Shown here piece after piece: positions 7,814 to 15,539 of a DNA stretch of 29,996 bases (position 1 is its first letter; each line of letters starts with the position of its first letter). The notes below the pieces were generated by a model. The model was not told the origin of the DNA and ran no database searches. It was given only the letters and a program-made list of their open reading frames with translations. The stretch is taken from positions 1 through 29,996 of the forward strand of contig RZYZ01000005.1 of the NCBI GenBank assembly GCA_009930125.1. Direction: 5' to 3'. A program made the translations under genes and the position numbers. The stretch comes from Clostridia bacterium. Its GTDB lineage: Bacteria > Bacillota > Clostridia > Clostridiales > Clostridiaceae.

Positions 7814-9082
7814 TCAGCTGGAACTCAAGCCCAAAGCTTCTGAGCTGTTTACTGAAGGCTGCATTTCAAGCTCTCCTGCCCATTCGAAGGCTTTCTTCGC
7901 AATGATGACAGCTATGATCTCATTGATGATGGCAGCCGCAGCGATGGTTCCCTGAAGAATCACTGCGGATTCAGGATCAAAGGTATTCAAGTTAGTGGCT
8001 GCAATGGCAGTGAATACCAGGGAGACACCGGAATGGGGTAGCAGTGTCAGTCCTAGATATTTCTTCACGGTTTCCGGTAAACCAGTCCGTGATGCCCCCA
8101 GATAGGAACCGGAGTACTTGCTCAGTGCTCTGGATCCGATGTAGACCGCAGTGAAAATCCCTGCATCCAGAATCAGGTGATAATCAAGTGGAGCACCCAG
8201 ATTCAGTATGACCACCATGAGGGAGAGCATCAGTAAGGGATTGAAGGCAGTCATGATCTCTTCCAGTCTCTTTTCCGTAAGCATATTCGCGAAGGTGGCG
8301 GAGAAAGCCATGCCGATGAGCATGAAATTCAGTGCAGGCTCGGCGAGAATCACATGATTGAAGAGAAAACCTATTCCTGCTGCCAGAAGAATCAGGACCA
8401 TGGTACGGATCCTCGTACGGTTTCTCGATGCTTCCTTTTTCAGAATCATGCCACCGAAGAATCCTGTCCCCATGCCGATGGCAATGGGCAGTAGAATCAT
8501 CAGCGCCAGCGTCATGATTAGGGGTGCTCCATCACCGACATTCCCTACAGTGATGAGAGAATTGATGCTGAAGAACACGATGATGGCCACGATGTCATCC
8601 AGTGCAGCCATGGGAATAAGGGTTCGTGTCACAGGACCTTCTGTCCGGAATTCCCTGACTATGGATAAAGCGGGTGCAGGTGCTGTGGCCAAGGCGATCC
8701 CACCGAAAATTAATGCAAGATATAGAGGAATCCCAGAAAAATAGAAGATGACTCCGAAAAACAGAGTCACCACGAAAAATGTGGAGAGAGACTGAAAAAC
8801 AGTGGTCACTATAATCTGTTTTCCGGACTGCTTCAGATTTTTCAGAACCAGCTCACTTCCAATCATCAGCCCCATACCGCATTCCAGAACACTCAGCACC
8901 GTATGATACCACCTGGTCTGAAGAAGCTCTCCACTTAAAAGGCCAAAGGCTTGGGGACCTAAAATCATGCCCGCCAGAAGCCAGCCCAAAATAGCGGGAA
9001 GCCGCAGTTTTGAAATCAGCTTCCCGGAAAAATACGCTAGGATGACTCCTAAGAGAAGTCGTAGTATAAGGTTTGTCATCAT
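7814..9082 (-). CDS. Cation:proton antiporter, CPA2/KefB-type membrane domain
   Basis: 422 residues, almost entirely hydrophobic with about 12 membrane segments, a typical Na+/H+ exchanger domain without the TrkA-N nucleotide-binding tail of KefB/KefC. The family signature is clear: LRLPAILGWLLAGMILGP at residues 27-44, and the ion-site helices ATAPAPALSIVREF and MAALDDIVAI with the key DD pair. It should exchange Na+ or K+ for protons at the cytoplasmic membrane. Its ATG overlaps the TetR stop by one base (TAATG), so its translation depends on the regulator gene and both answer to the same operator. Confidence 0.92.
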   Translation of the reverse strand: MMTNLILRLLLGVILAYFSGKLISKLRLPAILGWLLAGMILGPQAFGLLSGELLQTRWYHTVLSVLECGMGLMIGSELVLKNLKQSGKQIIVTTVFQSLSTFFVVTLFFGVIFYFSGIPLYLALIFGGIALATAPAPALSIVREFRTEGPVTRTLIPMAALDDIVAIIVFFSINSLITVGNVGDGAPLIMTLALMILLPIAIGMGTGFFGGMILKKEASRNRTRIRTMVLILLAAGIGFLFNHVILAEPALNFMLIGMAFSATFANMLTEKRLEEIMTAFNPLLMLSLMVVILNLGAPLDYHLILDAGIFTAVYIGSRALSKYSGSYLGASRTGLPETVKKYLGLTLLPHSGVSLVFTAIAATNLNTFDPESAVILQGTIAAAAIINEIIAVIIAKKAFEWAGELEMQPSVNSSEALGLSSS

Positions 9083-9702
9083 TAATCTAAGTCCTCCTTG
9101 ACGATTCCATAAAACATCAGTTTCAGAAGACTCTTCAGCTTAAGCTCATGCTCCTGAAACAGCTGACCAATATCTTCATACGTCTGTTTCTGAAAGTGGT
9201 GATTGAAGGATTCCTGAAAGAGCATGAAGTAGTCCACTGCCTCCTGGCGCGTTACGTCTTCCTTCAGTTCCACATGATCCAGAATCCGTTCATAGAATGC
9301 CACATTGAAGCTCTCCAGTTCTGCTGTAATGTCTCTTATCTGATCTCTTAGATGTTTCGGGGGCTGGAGCAGAGCATTGGTGAAAATCGTGCTGTAGTAA
9401 GGATTTTCCTTGAAGAACTCCTGCCGTGATGACAGGTATTTCTCCATGCTTTCCTCCACACGAGAAAAAGAGACCTCAATGCCGCCAAGAAAATCCAGGA
9501 GACTGGTAAAGCATGCTCTTACGCATACAAGATAGAGTTCATCCTTATCTTTGAAGTAGTGATAGATGATTCCTTTGGATAAACCGCCTCTTTTCGAGAT
9601 TTCGTTCAAGGAGGCTTCACTGTAGGTGTACATGCCGAATTCCTCCACCGCAGCACTTACGATCTGCTCTCTGGTCAGTCTGTTTTTCTCTTCCCGGTTC
9701 AT
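9082..9702 (-). CDS. TetR family transcriptional regulator of the antiporter
   Basis: 206 residues. The N-terminal HTH is standard for TetR: REQIVSAAVEEFG, then SLNEISKRGGLSKGIIYHYF and KDKDELY. The C-terminal helical ligand domain is divergent and gives no ligand hint. GGAGGCGAGACC precedes ATG 9702. The gene starts just downstream of two operator-like palindromes that bracket its promoter, so it very likely represses itself and the coupled antiporter. Confidence 0.92.
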   Translation of the reverse strand: MNREEKNRLTREQIVSAAVEEFGMYTYSEASLNEISKRGGLSKGIIYHYFKDKDELYLVCVRACFTSLLDFLGGIEVSFSRVEESMEKYLSSRQEFFKENPYYSTIFTNALLQPPKHLRDQIRDITAELESFNVAFYERILDHVELKEDVTRQEAVDYFMLFQESFNHHFQKQTYEDIGQLFQEHELKLKSLLKLMFYGIVKEDLD

Positions 9703-9722
9703 GGTCTCGCCTCCTTATTTTT

Positions 9723-9777
9723 TTCGACCGACTGGTCAATAATACGATTCTACCATAAATTGACCGATCGGTCAATT
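9723..9777 (-). promoter_or_regulatory. Promoter and twin TetR operators
   Basis: On the minus strand TTGACC (9775-9770), a 17-bp spacer and TAGAAT (9752-9747) form a good promoter. The -35 hexamer is part of a perfect 20-bp palindrome, AATTGACCGATCGGTCAATT (9758-9777). A second, imperfect site (CGACCGACTGGTCAA, 9725-9739) lies just downstream of the -10. Binding to either would block RNA polymerase. Confidence 0.85.
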
Positions 9778-9973
9778 ATTCAGATGTTCATTAGATTCAC
9801 TTCCTAGGAGCATCATTTCCAGGACAGCCACCGCAAGATACGATTTCTTTTTTCTCCCGATGGAACTAAACTAACTAAACTACCACTGAATCTTTTCGCT
9901 ATTTCCTATGGCTTTTATGCTGATCTGGTGTAAAATAGAACTATTATTTTAAAAACGAAAGAAGGTGCAGAGT

Positions 9974-10618
9974 ATGATAGCAGTACTGGCTGGAACCCCT
10001 ATCGATACAGCCATGGGGGTAGCGTATCTTGAAAAGAACGGACTGGCATCCAAAGGATACCATGTATCGGACACACCGAAAGAGCAGAGTCTGCTTCAGG
10101 TGGTCTACCCTGAAAAACTGGTTCAGATGGTGAAGGAAATTCTCATGGAAATACGAGAAGAAGGAATGGACACTGTTTATGTCTACTGCAACTCCATTGC
10201 CGCGGCAGTGGATCTGGAAGCCCTTGCCAGTGAGCTTTCCCTGCAGATCATCACACCTCTCATGATCTATGTGGAAATGGGCAGAAGGTCAAAATGCCTT
10301 GGCGTACTGGCTGCCAACAACCAGAGTACCCATGGCATTGAACGCTCCATACAGAAGCATAGCAAGGATGTTCATGTCATCGGCACCGGAATGCTGAAGC
10401 TGGTGGATGCAGTGGAGGAAGGACTGTCTCCTGAAGAGATCATCCAGAAATTCAGGCTTGTGGATCTCCTCAAGTTCTACAGGAATGCAGGCTGTGAAGC
10501 GGTAATTCTCGGCTGCACCCACTTCTCCTATTTTCATAAAGCGCTTTCGGAGAAGAGTCCCCTTCCTCTGGTGGACCCCGCTGAAGCCATGCTTTTGAAG
10601 ATCGGAAAGAAATCCTGA
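9974..10618 (+). CDS. Aspartate/glutamate racemase family protein
   Basis: 215 residues from ATG 9974, preceded by AAGAAGGTG; the GTG at 9965 lies inside that ribosome binding site and is unlikely. The two catalytic cysteines of cofactor-independent Asp/Glu racemases are present: YCNS (Cys72) and GCTHF (Cys181). LAANNQSTH marks the inter-domain region. The protein would interconvert enantiomers of an acidic amino acid or a related substrate; which one is not visible. It is monocistronic with its own terminator. Confidence 0.85.
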   Translation: MIAVLAGTPIDTAMGVAYLEKNGLASKGYHVSDTPKEQSLLQVVYPEKLVQMVKEILMEIREEGMDTVYVYCNSIAAAVDLEALASELSLQIITPLMIYVEMGRRSKCLGVLAANNQSTHGIERSIQKHSKDVHVIGTGMLKLVDAVEEGLSPEEIIQKFRLVDLLKFYRNAGCEAVILGCTHFSYFHKALSEKSPLPLVDPAEAMLLKIGKKS

Positions 10619-10640
10619 GAAACAGAACAGAAATATCAGC

Positions 10641-10679
10641 AGGCCGGTCCTTTCAAGTAAAGAAGGATCGGCCTTTTTC
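10641..10679 (+). terminator. Terminator of the racemase gene
   Basis: Stem AGGCCGGTCC (10641-10650) pairs with GGATCGGCCT (10665-10674) through one G-U pair and is followed by TTTT. Confidence 0.9.
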
Positions 10680-10693
10680 ACAACTTGCTTTAC

Positions 10694-10751
10694 CACGGAA
10701 GTATCCTCAGGGCGTTTCACCTGTTACAAAATCAACTCTTCCGTGTATAAT
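10694..10751 (+). promoter_or_regulatory. Promoter of nfo with flanking inverted repeat
   Basis: TTACAA (10724-10729), a 16-bp spacer and TATAAT (10746-10751) make a strong promoter. CACGGAAG (10694-10701) and its complement CTTCCGTG (10738-10745) bracket the -35, a possible regulator site. CAGGAGG serves the nfo start. Confidence 0.7.
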
Positions 10752-10786
10752 GGTAGAAGCACACAATTTACAGGAGGAAATACATA

Positions 10787-11650
10787 ATGAAAATCGGATC
10801 ACATGTCTCCATCAAAGATGGACTGCTGGGCGCCGCAAAAGAATCCCATTCTTACGGCAGCAGCACTTTTATGATTTATACAGGAGCCCCTCAGAACACA
10901 AGGCGCTCCCCCATAGAAAACATGAAAATAGAGGAAGGACAGAAGTATATGGAGGAGCATGGTCTAACAGACTTTGTCGTTCATGCACCCTATATCATAA
11001 ACCTGGCTTCCTACAAGCCTGAGATCTTCAATCTGGCGACGGACTTTCTGAAAGTCGAACTGGATCGCACCACTGCTCTGGGGTCAGAGTACCTGGTTCT
11101 TCATCCAGGGGCCTTTACAGACAAGGATGCGGAATATGGCATGAAGCGCATCGCTGAAGGCCTCAATATGGTTCTGGAGGACAGCACCCGCCCCTTCGTA
11201 TGCCTGGAGACCATGGCCGGAAAGGGAACGGAAATCGGAAGAAACTTTGAGGAACTGGCTGCAATCATTGAAATGGTGGATCACAAAGAGAAAATCGGAA
11301 TCTGTTTCGATACCTGCCATACCCATGACAGCGGATATGACATCATTCATGATTTTGACGGTGTCATCAGGGAATTTGATTCCATCATCGGACTGGACCG
11401 CCTGAAGGTCATCCATGTGAATGGATCCTTGAACCCCAGAGGCGCAAAGAAGGATCGTCACGCGAACATCGGTGCCACAGAGGACAACCCCCGAGGTCGG
11501 GATCAGATCGGTGCCGATGCACTGAAATACATCGTGCATCATGAGGCGGTGAAAAACAGACCCATCATTCTGGAGACGCCGTGGCTGGACAAGAAAACAA
11601 ATCTCTATAAAGAAGAAATCGCCTTCCTGCGAGGCGACAGCATTCTATAA
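10787..11650 (+). CDS. nfo: Endonuclease IV (AP endonuclease, deoxyribonuclease IV)
   Basis: Cleaves 5' to abasic sites in base excision repair, using three zinc ions. The 287-residue length is normal. Family motifs are in order: IGSHVS (residue 3 on), STFMIYTGAPQN, VVHAPYIINLA with a zinc His at 67, LVLHPGAF, CLETMAGKGTE, GICFDTCHTHDSGYD, and DRHANIGATEDNPRG. The usual HLNDSKNPLG block reads HVNGSLNPRG here, with Gly and Leu replacing the conserved Asp and Lys, a small oddity. ATG 10787 follows CAGGAGGAAATACATA. It has its own promoter and shares a terminator with the convergent transporter gene. Confidence 0.95.
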   Translation: MKIGSHVSIKDGLLGAAKESHSYGSSTFMIYTGAPQNTRRSPIENMKIEEGQKYMEEHGLTDFVVHAPYIINLASYKPEIFNLATDFLKVELDRTTALGSEYLVLHPGAFTDKDAEYGMKRIAEGLNMVLEDSTRPFVCLETMAGKGTEIGRNFEELAAIIEMVDHKEKIGICFDTCHTHDSGYDIIHDFDGVIREFDSIIGLDRLKVIHVNGSLNPRGAKKDRHANIGATEDNPRGRDQIGADALKYIVHHEAVKNRPIILETPWLDKKTNLYKEEIAFLRGDSIL

Positions 11651-11666
11651 CACTTCTTCATATAAA

Positions 11667-11718
11667 AAAATCAGTGACCAGGGTCTGAGCTAAGCTGCTC
11701 TTCCCTGATCACTGATTT
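11667..11718. terminator. Bidirectional terminator between nfo and the formate/nitrite transporter gene
   Basis: Stem AAAATCAGTGACCAGGG on the left pairs with CCCTGATCACTGATTTT on the right with one mismatch, with A- and T-runs on both sides. The right arm encodes the last codons of the transporter gene. Confidence 0.85.
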
Positions 11719-12481
11719 TCTTTTCTGCTGCGTTCATATCTTTTTCTATGAAGTAATGAGCTCCTGTGACAATGAGTGCTCCACCGATGAAGTTACCGAT
11801 GGTGACCACCACAAAAGTGACCAGAGTGGAAGCGATGGTGATTTCCGCACCATTGATGTAGCCCATGACCAGATAGAACATGTTCGCCACGATATGCTCC
11901 GTGCCGCTTAATACAAATACCGCAATGGGGAACCAGACTGCAAGAAGCTTTCCGGCAACGGTCTTTGCGCTATAGGCCATCATGACCCCACTGCACACGA
12001 TGATGTTGCACAGAACTGCGCTGATGAGCATCTGACTGATGGGCATGGCTGTTTTGGCGACTGCACTGCCTGTAACGGATTCAATCATGGCTTCACTGAA
12101 GATACCTGCTCCGGTGCTTAAAAGGGCCATGATTACAGCACCTGCCAGATTGGATAATAATACGATGGTCAGCATTCTCATGAAACTGCCCAGCTTCACT
12201 CTGCTTCTGAACACACTCATGATACCCATGCAGTCACTGGTGAAAAGCTCTGCGCCAACGAGAAGAATCGCCATGATGCCAGCTGGAAAGATCAGCGCGC
12301 CCAGAAACTTGCCGATTCCTGGATCTGCCGTATAGGCTACCAGTCTGAAGTAGGCTATGGCACCCATGGCAATGAACATGCCTGCCAGTACACCCTGAAT
12401 GATCAGTGCTCTTTCGTTTCTTTCCGTCTTGCTTTTTCCTGCTGCGGTTATGTAGTCAATGATTTCGTTATACGTTTTCAT
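11690..12481 (-). CDS. Formate/nitrite transporter (FNT family)
   Basis: Pentameric channel family that moves formate, nitrite or similar monovalent anions. 263 residues with six membrane segments and the FNT signatures: VLAGMFIAMGAIAYF near the N-terminus, GAELFTSDCMG (the GAEL loop), LAVWFPIAVFVLSG, and TEHIVANMFYL with the pore-lining histidine. Start ATG 12481 follows GGAGGAATTC; the TTG 12 bp earlier overlaps that site. Together with hypB it fits a fermentative, formate/hydrogen-handling anaerobe, but the ion cannot be told from nitrite by sequence. Confidence 0.92.
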   Translation of the reverse strand: MKTYNEIIDYITAAGKSKTERNERALIIQGVLAGMFIAMGAIAYFRLVAYTADPGIGKFLGALIFPAGIMAILLVGAELFTSDCMGIMSVFRSRVKLGSFMRMLTIVLLSNLAGAVIMALLSTGAGIFSEAMIESVTGSAVAKTAMPISQMLISAVLCNIIVCSGVMMAYSAKTVAGKLLAVWFPIAVFVLSGTEHIVANMFYLVMGYINGAEITIASTLVTFVVVTIGNFIGGALIVTGAHYFIEKDMNAAEKKISDQGRAA

Positions 12482-12600
12482 GAATTCCTCCAATATAATG
12501 TCTTATAATTGCCAAACGCTATGATATCATAATTTCAGGCAATGTACAATCAGGGATTAAATCGATTTTCTTTCACTGCCAGGCAGAACCGAAAATGTCT

Positions 12601-12645
12601 CAAAACAGAAAAGAGAATCCGCATGAGATTCTCTTCTCTGTTTTG
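12601..12645 (-). terminator. Terminator downstream of the AraC-type gene
   Basis: An approximately 18-bp stem (AAAACAGAAAAGAGAATC with GATTCTCTTCTCTGTTTT, one mismatch) with a loop of about 7 nt, 56 bp after the regulator's stop codon. Confidence 0.8.
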
Positions 12646-12700
12646 TATGTCTTATTTGTTTTTCCTCTTTTCTGTCCATGTATGCCGCTGAAGTCTTTCT

Positions 12701-13444
12701 CTACTTCTTCTTTCTGACAGGAATCCAGATTTCACTTCTATAATTCGGATTCTGTGTATCCGGACTTTCATTCCAGAGAATTTCCGGACCTTCTGCTGCC
12801 TCGTATCCTGAAGATGGAAACCACTCCGCGTAGATTCTTCCCCATATATTCTGAAGAGTTTCCGGAAATGGTCCTACTGCTTCAAATACAGCCCAGGTGC
12901 CCGCACTGACAGGAAGCTCCTCAAAATTGTGGTTCCCCTTGTTTGTTGTCGCTACACCCAGATAATGATCCAGTTCTCCCTGTTCCTCCATTCGTCCTTC
13001 TGAAAAACTGGTGGAAGCACTGATGATGCCTTTAGGCTCCACATCTGACATGGATTTCAGCTGTCTGATGATATCCGGTGTCAGCAGCTTCGTCATTTCA
13101 GCGATCTCCGGATTGACGCCTTTAAAAACCATAGGTACTCTCTTCTTGAAACCCACGATCTGAAACGACTCTTTTTCTACTATTCGATACTTCATTTCAT
13201 GCCCTCCTCCTATCGATAACTGAAAGGTCATTTTAGGAAAAGCTTTCATCACAGCCAGTTCTCTTTTCGCTTCAGAAGGAAGGATACCGTGCATGGCCTG
13301 AAAAGCACGAGAGAAAGCATCAGCTGAATGATATCCGTATTTCACTGCCACATCAAGGATTCTCAGATCCGATTCTCTCAGATCAGCCGCTGCCAGAGTC
13401 ATCCTTCTTTTTCGTATGTATTCCGACAGACTCAGACCTGCCAG
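12701..13444 (-). pseudogene. AraC/GyrI-type regulator, 3' part (split by the IS element)
   Basis: This fragment of 247 codons begins LAGLSLSEYIRKRRMTLAAA, the second half of an AraC HTH domain, followed by the second HTH (LDVAVKYGYHSADAFSRAF) and the usual GILPSEAKR. After residue 70 of the fragment comes a GyrI-like effector-binding domain (MKYRIVEKESFQIVGFKKRV ... AGTWAVFEAVGPFP ... YEAAEGPEILWN). It lacks the first HTH, which lies across the IS at 15194-15325. Joined at 13444/15194 the two pieces read in one frame (FSY-LAG) as a 291-aa protein, the normal size. An internal ATG at 13402 could give a fragment without the first HTH. Confidence 0.93.
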
Positions 13445-13574
13445 TTGACACTCCCCATAGCTAAAGCAAGGGGATTCTTGGATGATTAAACCTCAGTCTG
13501 TTTCCAGTAGAGGAGTATGACTCCAAGCTAAGGGCTGTGTCATCAGCCCGTCCTAAGCCAGTGCATATAGCAGC
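13445..13574 (-). ncRNA. Predicted omega RNA (reRNA) at the tnpB 3' end
   Basis: In IS200/IS605 elements the tnpB transcript's 3' end through the right end of the element forms the guide RNA, and the DNA just beyond gives the guide. Here the segment holds several hairpins: CCTAAGC/GCTTAGG (13552-13579, including the tnpB stop), GGGCTG/CAGCCC (13532-13549), GGAGT/ACTCC (about 13512-13524), and the terminal CCCC...GGGG hairpin (13453-13473). The guide would begin CTGGCAGGTCTGAG at 13444, which is araC sequence. This is a prediction from location and structure. Confidence 0.6.
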
Positions 13575-14681
13575 TTAGGCTGACAGGCTGTTACCACCTG
13601 TCACAGGTGCAGTGATGATATTCCTCGCACCGAGAATGTCTCTGTGGGTTTTAAATCCACAAGGGCATTTATATTTCCTGTCATTGGCGTGGTTCTTTTT
13701 GCCACAAGCAGGGCAAGTCTGGCTTGTATACATCGGATTGACGTAGACAACTTCAATTCCTGCCAGATTTGCTTTGTATTCTATGAACTGAGTCAGTCGA
13801 TAGAAACTCCAGGTATGGAGATTTTTTGCGTTTTTACGGCTTGTTCTTGCCGTCTGAATGCCAGAAAGTTCTTCCATCTGGATGACCTTCACATTGTTCT
13901 CTTTTGCGAAATTGACGATTTCTCTGGAGACTTTATGGTCTTTGTCTTTCATCCATCGCTGCTCTTTGTCGTCAAGCTTTCGAAGTGCTTTCAGCTTCTT
14001 CGCTTTGCCAAGAGACTTTCTCTTGAGACGTGCCATTCTCTTTTTGTACCTATTCTCACGTCCATTGCCAAAGAACTTCACCTTTTGAGTGTCAGTGACC
14101 GCAACGGCTGGAATTTTTAGTCCCAGGTCAATGCCCATGACAGAAGTTCCATGATTGTTTTCAATGGGGGCATCCACTGCAATCTGGGCAATGTACTTTC
14201 CCTGTTTTTTTGAAATGCGAAGTGTACCCAGCTTGTTTTGAAGCAGGGCTTTCTGGTATTCCGTAGTGATAACCCTAAATGTGAGTTTTTTTGATTTACC
14301 ATCTTTCCATACTGGGAAAGAAATAGAATCCTCCCCTATGGAGTAGTTCTGATTGTTCCAGATGGCAACTGGTCTCTTGAGAACGGGAACTTTCACTGTT
14401 TTTTGCTTCTTAGTTGGATTTTTCTCATTAAAACTGATAGTAGATTTCAAATCCTTTGTGTACTTCTTAAACACAGAACGAGCATCTTGAATCGCCTGGT
14501 TTTTTAAGGCACTAGGCATGGATGTTGAGATATTTGCACTTGTTCTCTTGTCGATTTGGTTCATAGAAACAAAATCTGAAACTATGTCATTGACGGTTGC
14601 AATATAATTGTTGAGAATGTTTTCAATGAGGAATATCTGTTCATGGTCAGGAATCAGTTTCATTTGAACTGTCAGTTGCAT
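13575..14681 (-). CDS. tnpB: RNA-guided endonuclease TnpB of the IS608-like element
   Basis: 368 residues from ATG 14681, which follows AGAAAGGAGCAAAGC. The RuvC-like nuclease residues look intact: Asp185 in MGIDLGLKIPAVAV, Glu in QMEELSG (about 270), and Asp348 in HRDILGARNI. The zinc site CPAC...KCPCG (323-341) lies between the last two. TnpB proteins, ancestral to Cas12, use the omega RNA from the element's right end to cut DNA next to the target motif (here expected TTAC), which helps retain the element. Start codon and all motifs are present, so it may be active even though tnpA is frameshifted. Confidence 0.93.
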   Translation of the reverse strand: MQLTVQMKLIPDHEQIFLIENILNNYIATVNDIVSDFVSMNQIDKRTSANISTSMPSALKNQAIQDARSVFKKYTKDLKSTISFNEKNPTKKQKTVKVPVLKRPVAIWNNQNYSIGEDSISFPVWKDGKSKKLTFRVITTEYQKALLQNKLGTLRISKKQGKYIAQIAVDAPIENNHGTSVMGIDLGLKIPAVAVTDTQKVKFFGNGRENRYKKRMARLKRKSLGKAKKLKALRKLDDKEQRWMKDKDHKVSREIVNFAKENNVKVIQMEELSGIQTARTSRKNAKNLHTWSFYRLTQFIEYKANLAGIEVVYVNPMYTSQTCPACGKKNHANDRKYKCPCGFKTHRDILGARNIITAPVTGGNSLSA

Positions 14682-15092
14682 GCTTTGCTCCTTTCTCATA
14701 AGTCTTCTGACTTTGAATATAGGCTTTGATTTGTTCCAGTGGCGCTCCACCACTTGTAGAAACAAAGTATGAATTAGACCATAATGTAGGCAATTTTGTC
14801 GTGAGATGAGAAAATTCCTTTCTTAATTCTCTTGATGATTGTCCTTTAAGAGCTTTCACTACACGATGGATGCCATATTGAGGGTCAACATCTAGCAATA
14901 GATGAACGTGTTCAGGCATAACTTCCATTTCAAGAAGCTCAACCTCTTTTTCCTCGCAGACAGATGCAATTATTTCTTGAGTCTTAGCTCTACTTCATCA
15001 ACAAGTACTTTTCTACGATATTTAGAACACCATACTATGTGATACTTGCAAGAATAGACAATATTGTTGTTTGATTTATATTTTGTACTCAT
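14647..15092 (-). pseudogene. tnpA: Y1 transposase TnpA with a frameshift
   Basis: TnpA catalyses single-strand excision and insertion of IS200/IS605 elements. From ATG 15092 the frame reads MSTKYKSNNN...YHIVWCSKYRRKVLV and then stops at 14970. The next part continues in another frame as TQEIIASVCEEKEVELLEME and carries the HUH motif (EHVHLLL) and the catalytic tyrosine region IKAYIQSQK. Comparing with the usual ...RLKEIIA... pattern, a single base is missing near 14975-14980 (CTCAAGAAATAA). All catalytic residues lie in the downstream frame; the N-terminal strand lies in the upstream frame. It is a pseudogene unless the base is a sequencing error or ribosomes shift. Confidence 0.85.
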
Positions 15093-15193
15093 ACTACTAT
15101 TATACTACATTTAGCTGTATAATATAACTGTTTTTGAACTATTCTCGCCTTATATCCCCATGGCTGAAGCGAGGGGCTTTACGGCTCGCTTTG

Positions 15194-15325
15194 GTAAGAG
15201 AACATTCGCTTGAAATGATACTCGGAACAGAGTGCAATTTTCGAAACCGCACTGTAGTCAATTTCCTCAGTGATATTTTTTTCAATGTAATCCATGGCCT
15301 GATTCATACTATGTAGCGAATCCAT
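15194..15325 (-). pseudogene. AraC/GyrI-type regulator, 5' part (split by the IS element)
   Basis: ATG 15325 stands behind a strong ribosome binding site (AAAGGAGGTGTTTT). The 44 codons read MDSLHSMNQAMDYIEKNITE and then the first AraC HTH, DYSAVSKIALCSEYHFKRMF, ending at FSY where the IS begins. Read on into the IS, the frame ends after four residues (QSEP). This is the missing N-terminus of the fragment at 12701-13444. An inverted repeat upstream (15375-15401) may belong to its control region. Confidence 0.93.
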
Positions 15326-15374
15326 AAAACACCTCCTTTCAGCCTCCATATTACCAGAGAGGACTTCCGTGCAT

Positions 15375-15401
15375 CCGATAATCTGTGCACAGATTTATCG
15401 G
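15375..15401. promoter_or_regulatory. Dyad upstream of the split araC gene
   Basis: CCGATAA-TCTGTGCACAGA-TTTATCGG is an almost perfect palindrome 50 bp upstream of the araC start and 140 bp beyond the MATE stop. It could be an operator or a weak terminator of the MATE gene; there is no clear T-run. Confidence 0.4.
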
Positions 15402-15539
15402 TTCTTCAGCCTTATGCGTCAGAACCTCGTGAACGGATCATCCGCCTCACACTCTCTTTTCTGAATGAAGCTGTATGCGTTCTTCCATGCTTCTATCAGC
15501 ATCATAAATAATAGCTGGAACGCACAATGGTCCCCCTTC

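Larger units (their letters stand above)
13445..15193 (-). mobile_element. Complete IS200/IS605-family element, IS608-like
   Basis: The 1749-bp insertion has no terminal inverted repeats or target duplication. On the minus strand it follows TTAC (15197-15194) and ends in TCAA (13448-13445), the same left cleavage target and right end known for IS608. Each end carries a subterminal hairpin of near-identical sequence, CCCC-ATRGCTRAAGCRA-GGGG (15156-15176 and 13453-13473), the kind recognised by TnpA. It encodes tnpA then tnpB in the same direction, overlapping by about 35 bp. It interrupts an araC-type gene so cleanly that removing it restores the reading frame. Confidence 0.93.

Noticed and set aside
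8358..8744. Plus-strand frame of 128 codons antisense to the antiporter gene
   Set aside because: Mirror of membrane-segment codons; no start signal or recognisable domain.
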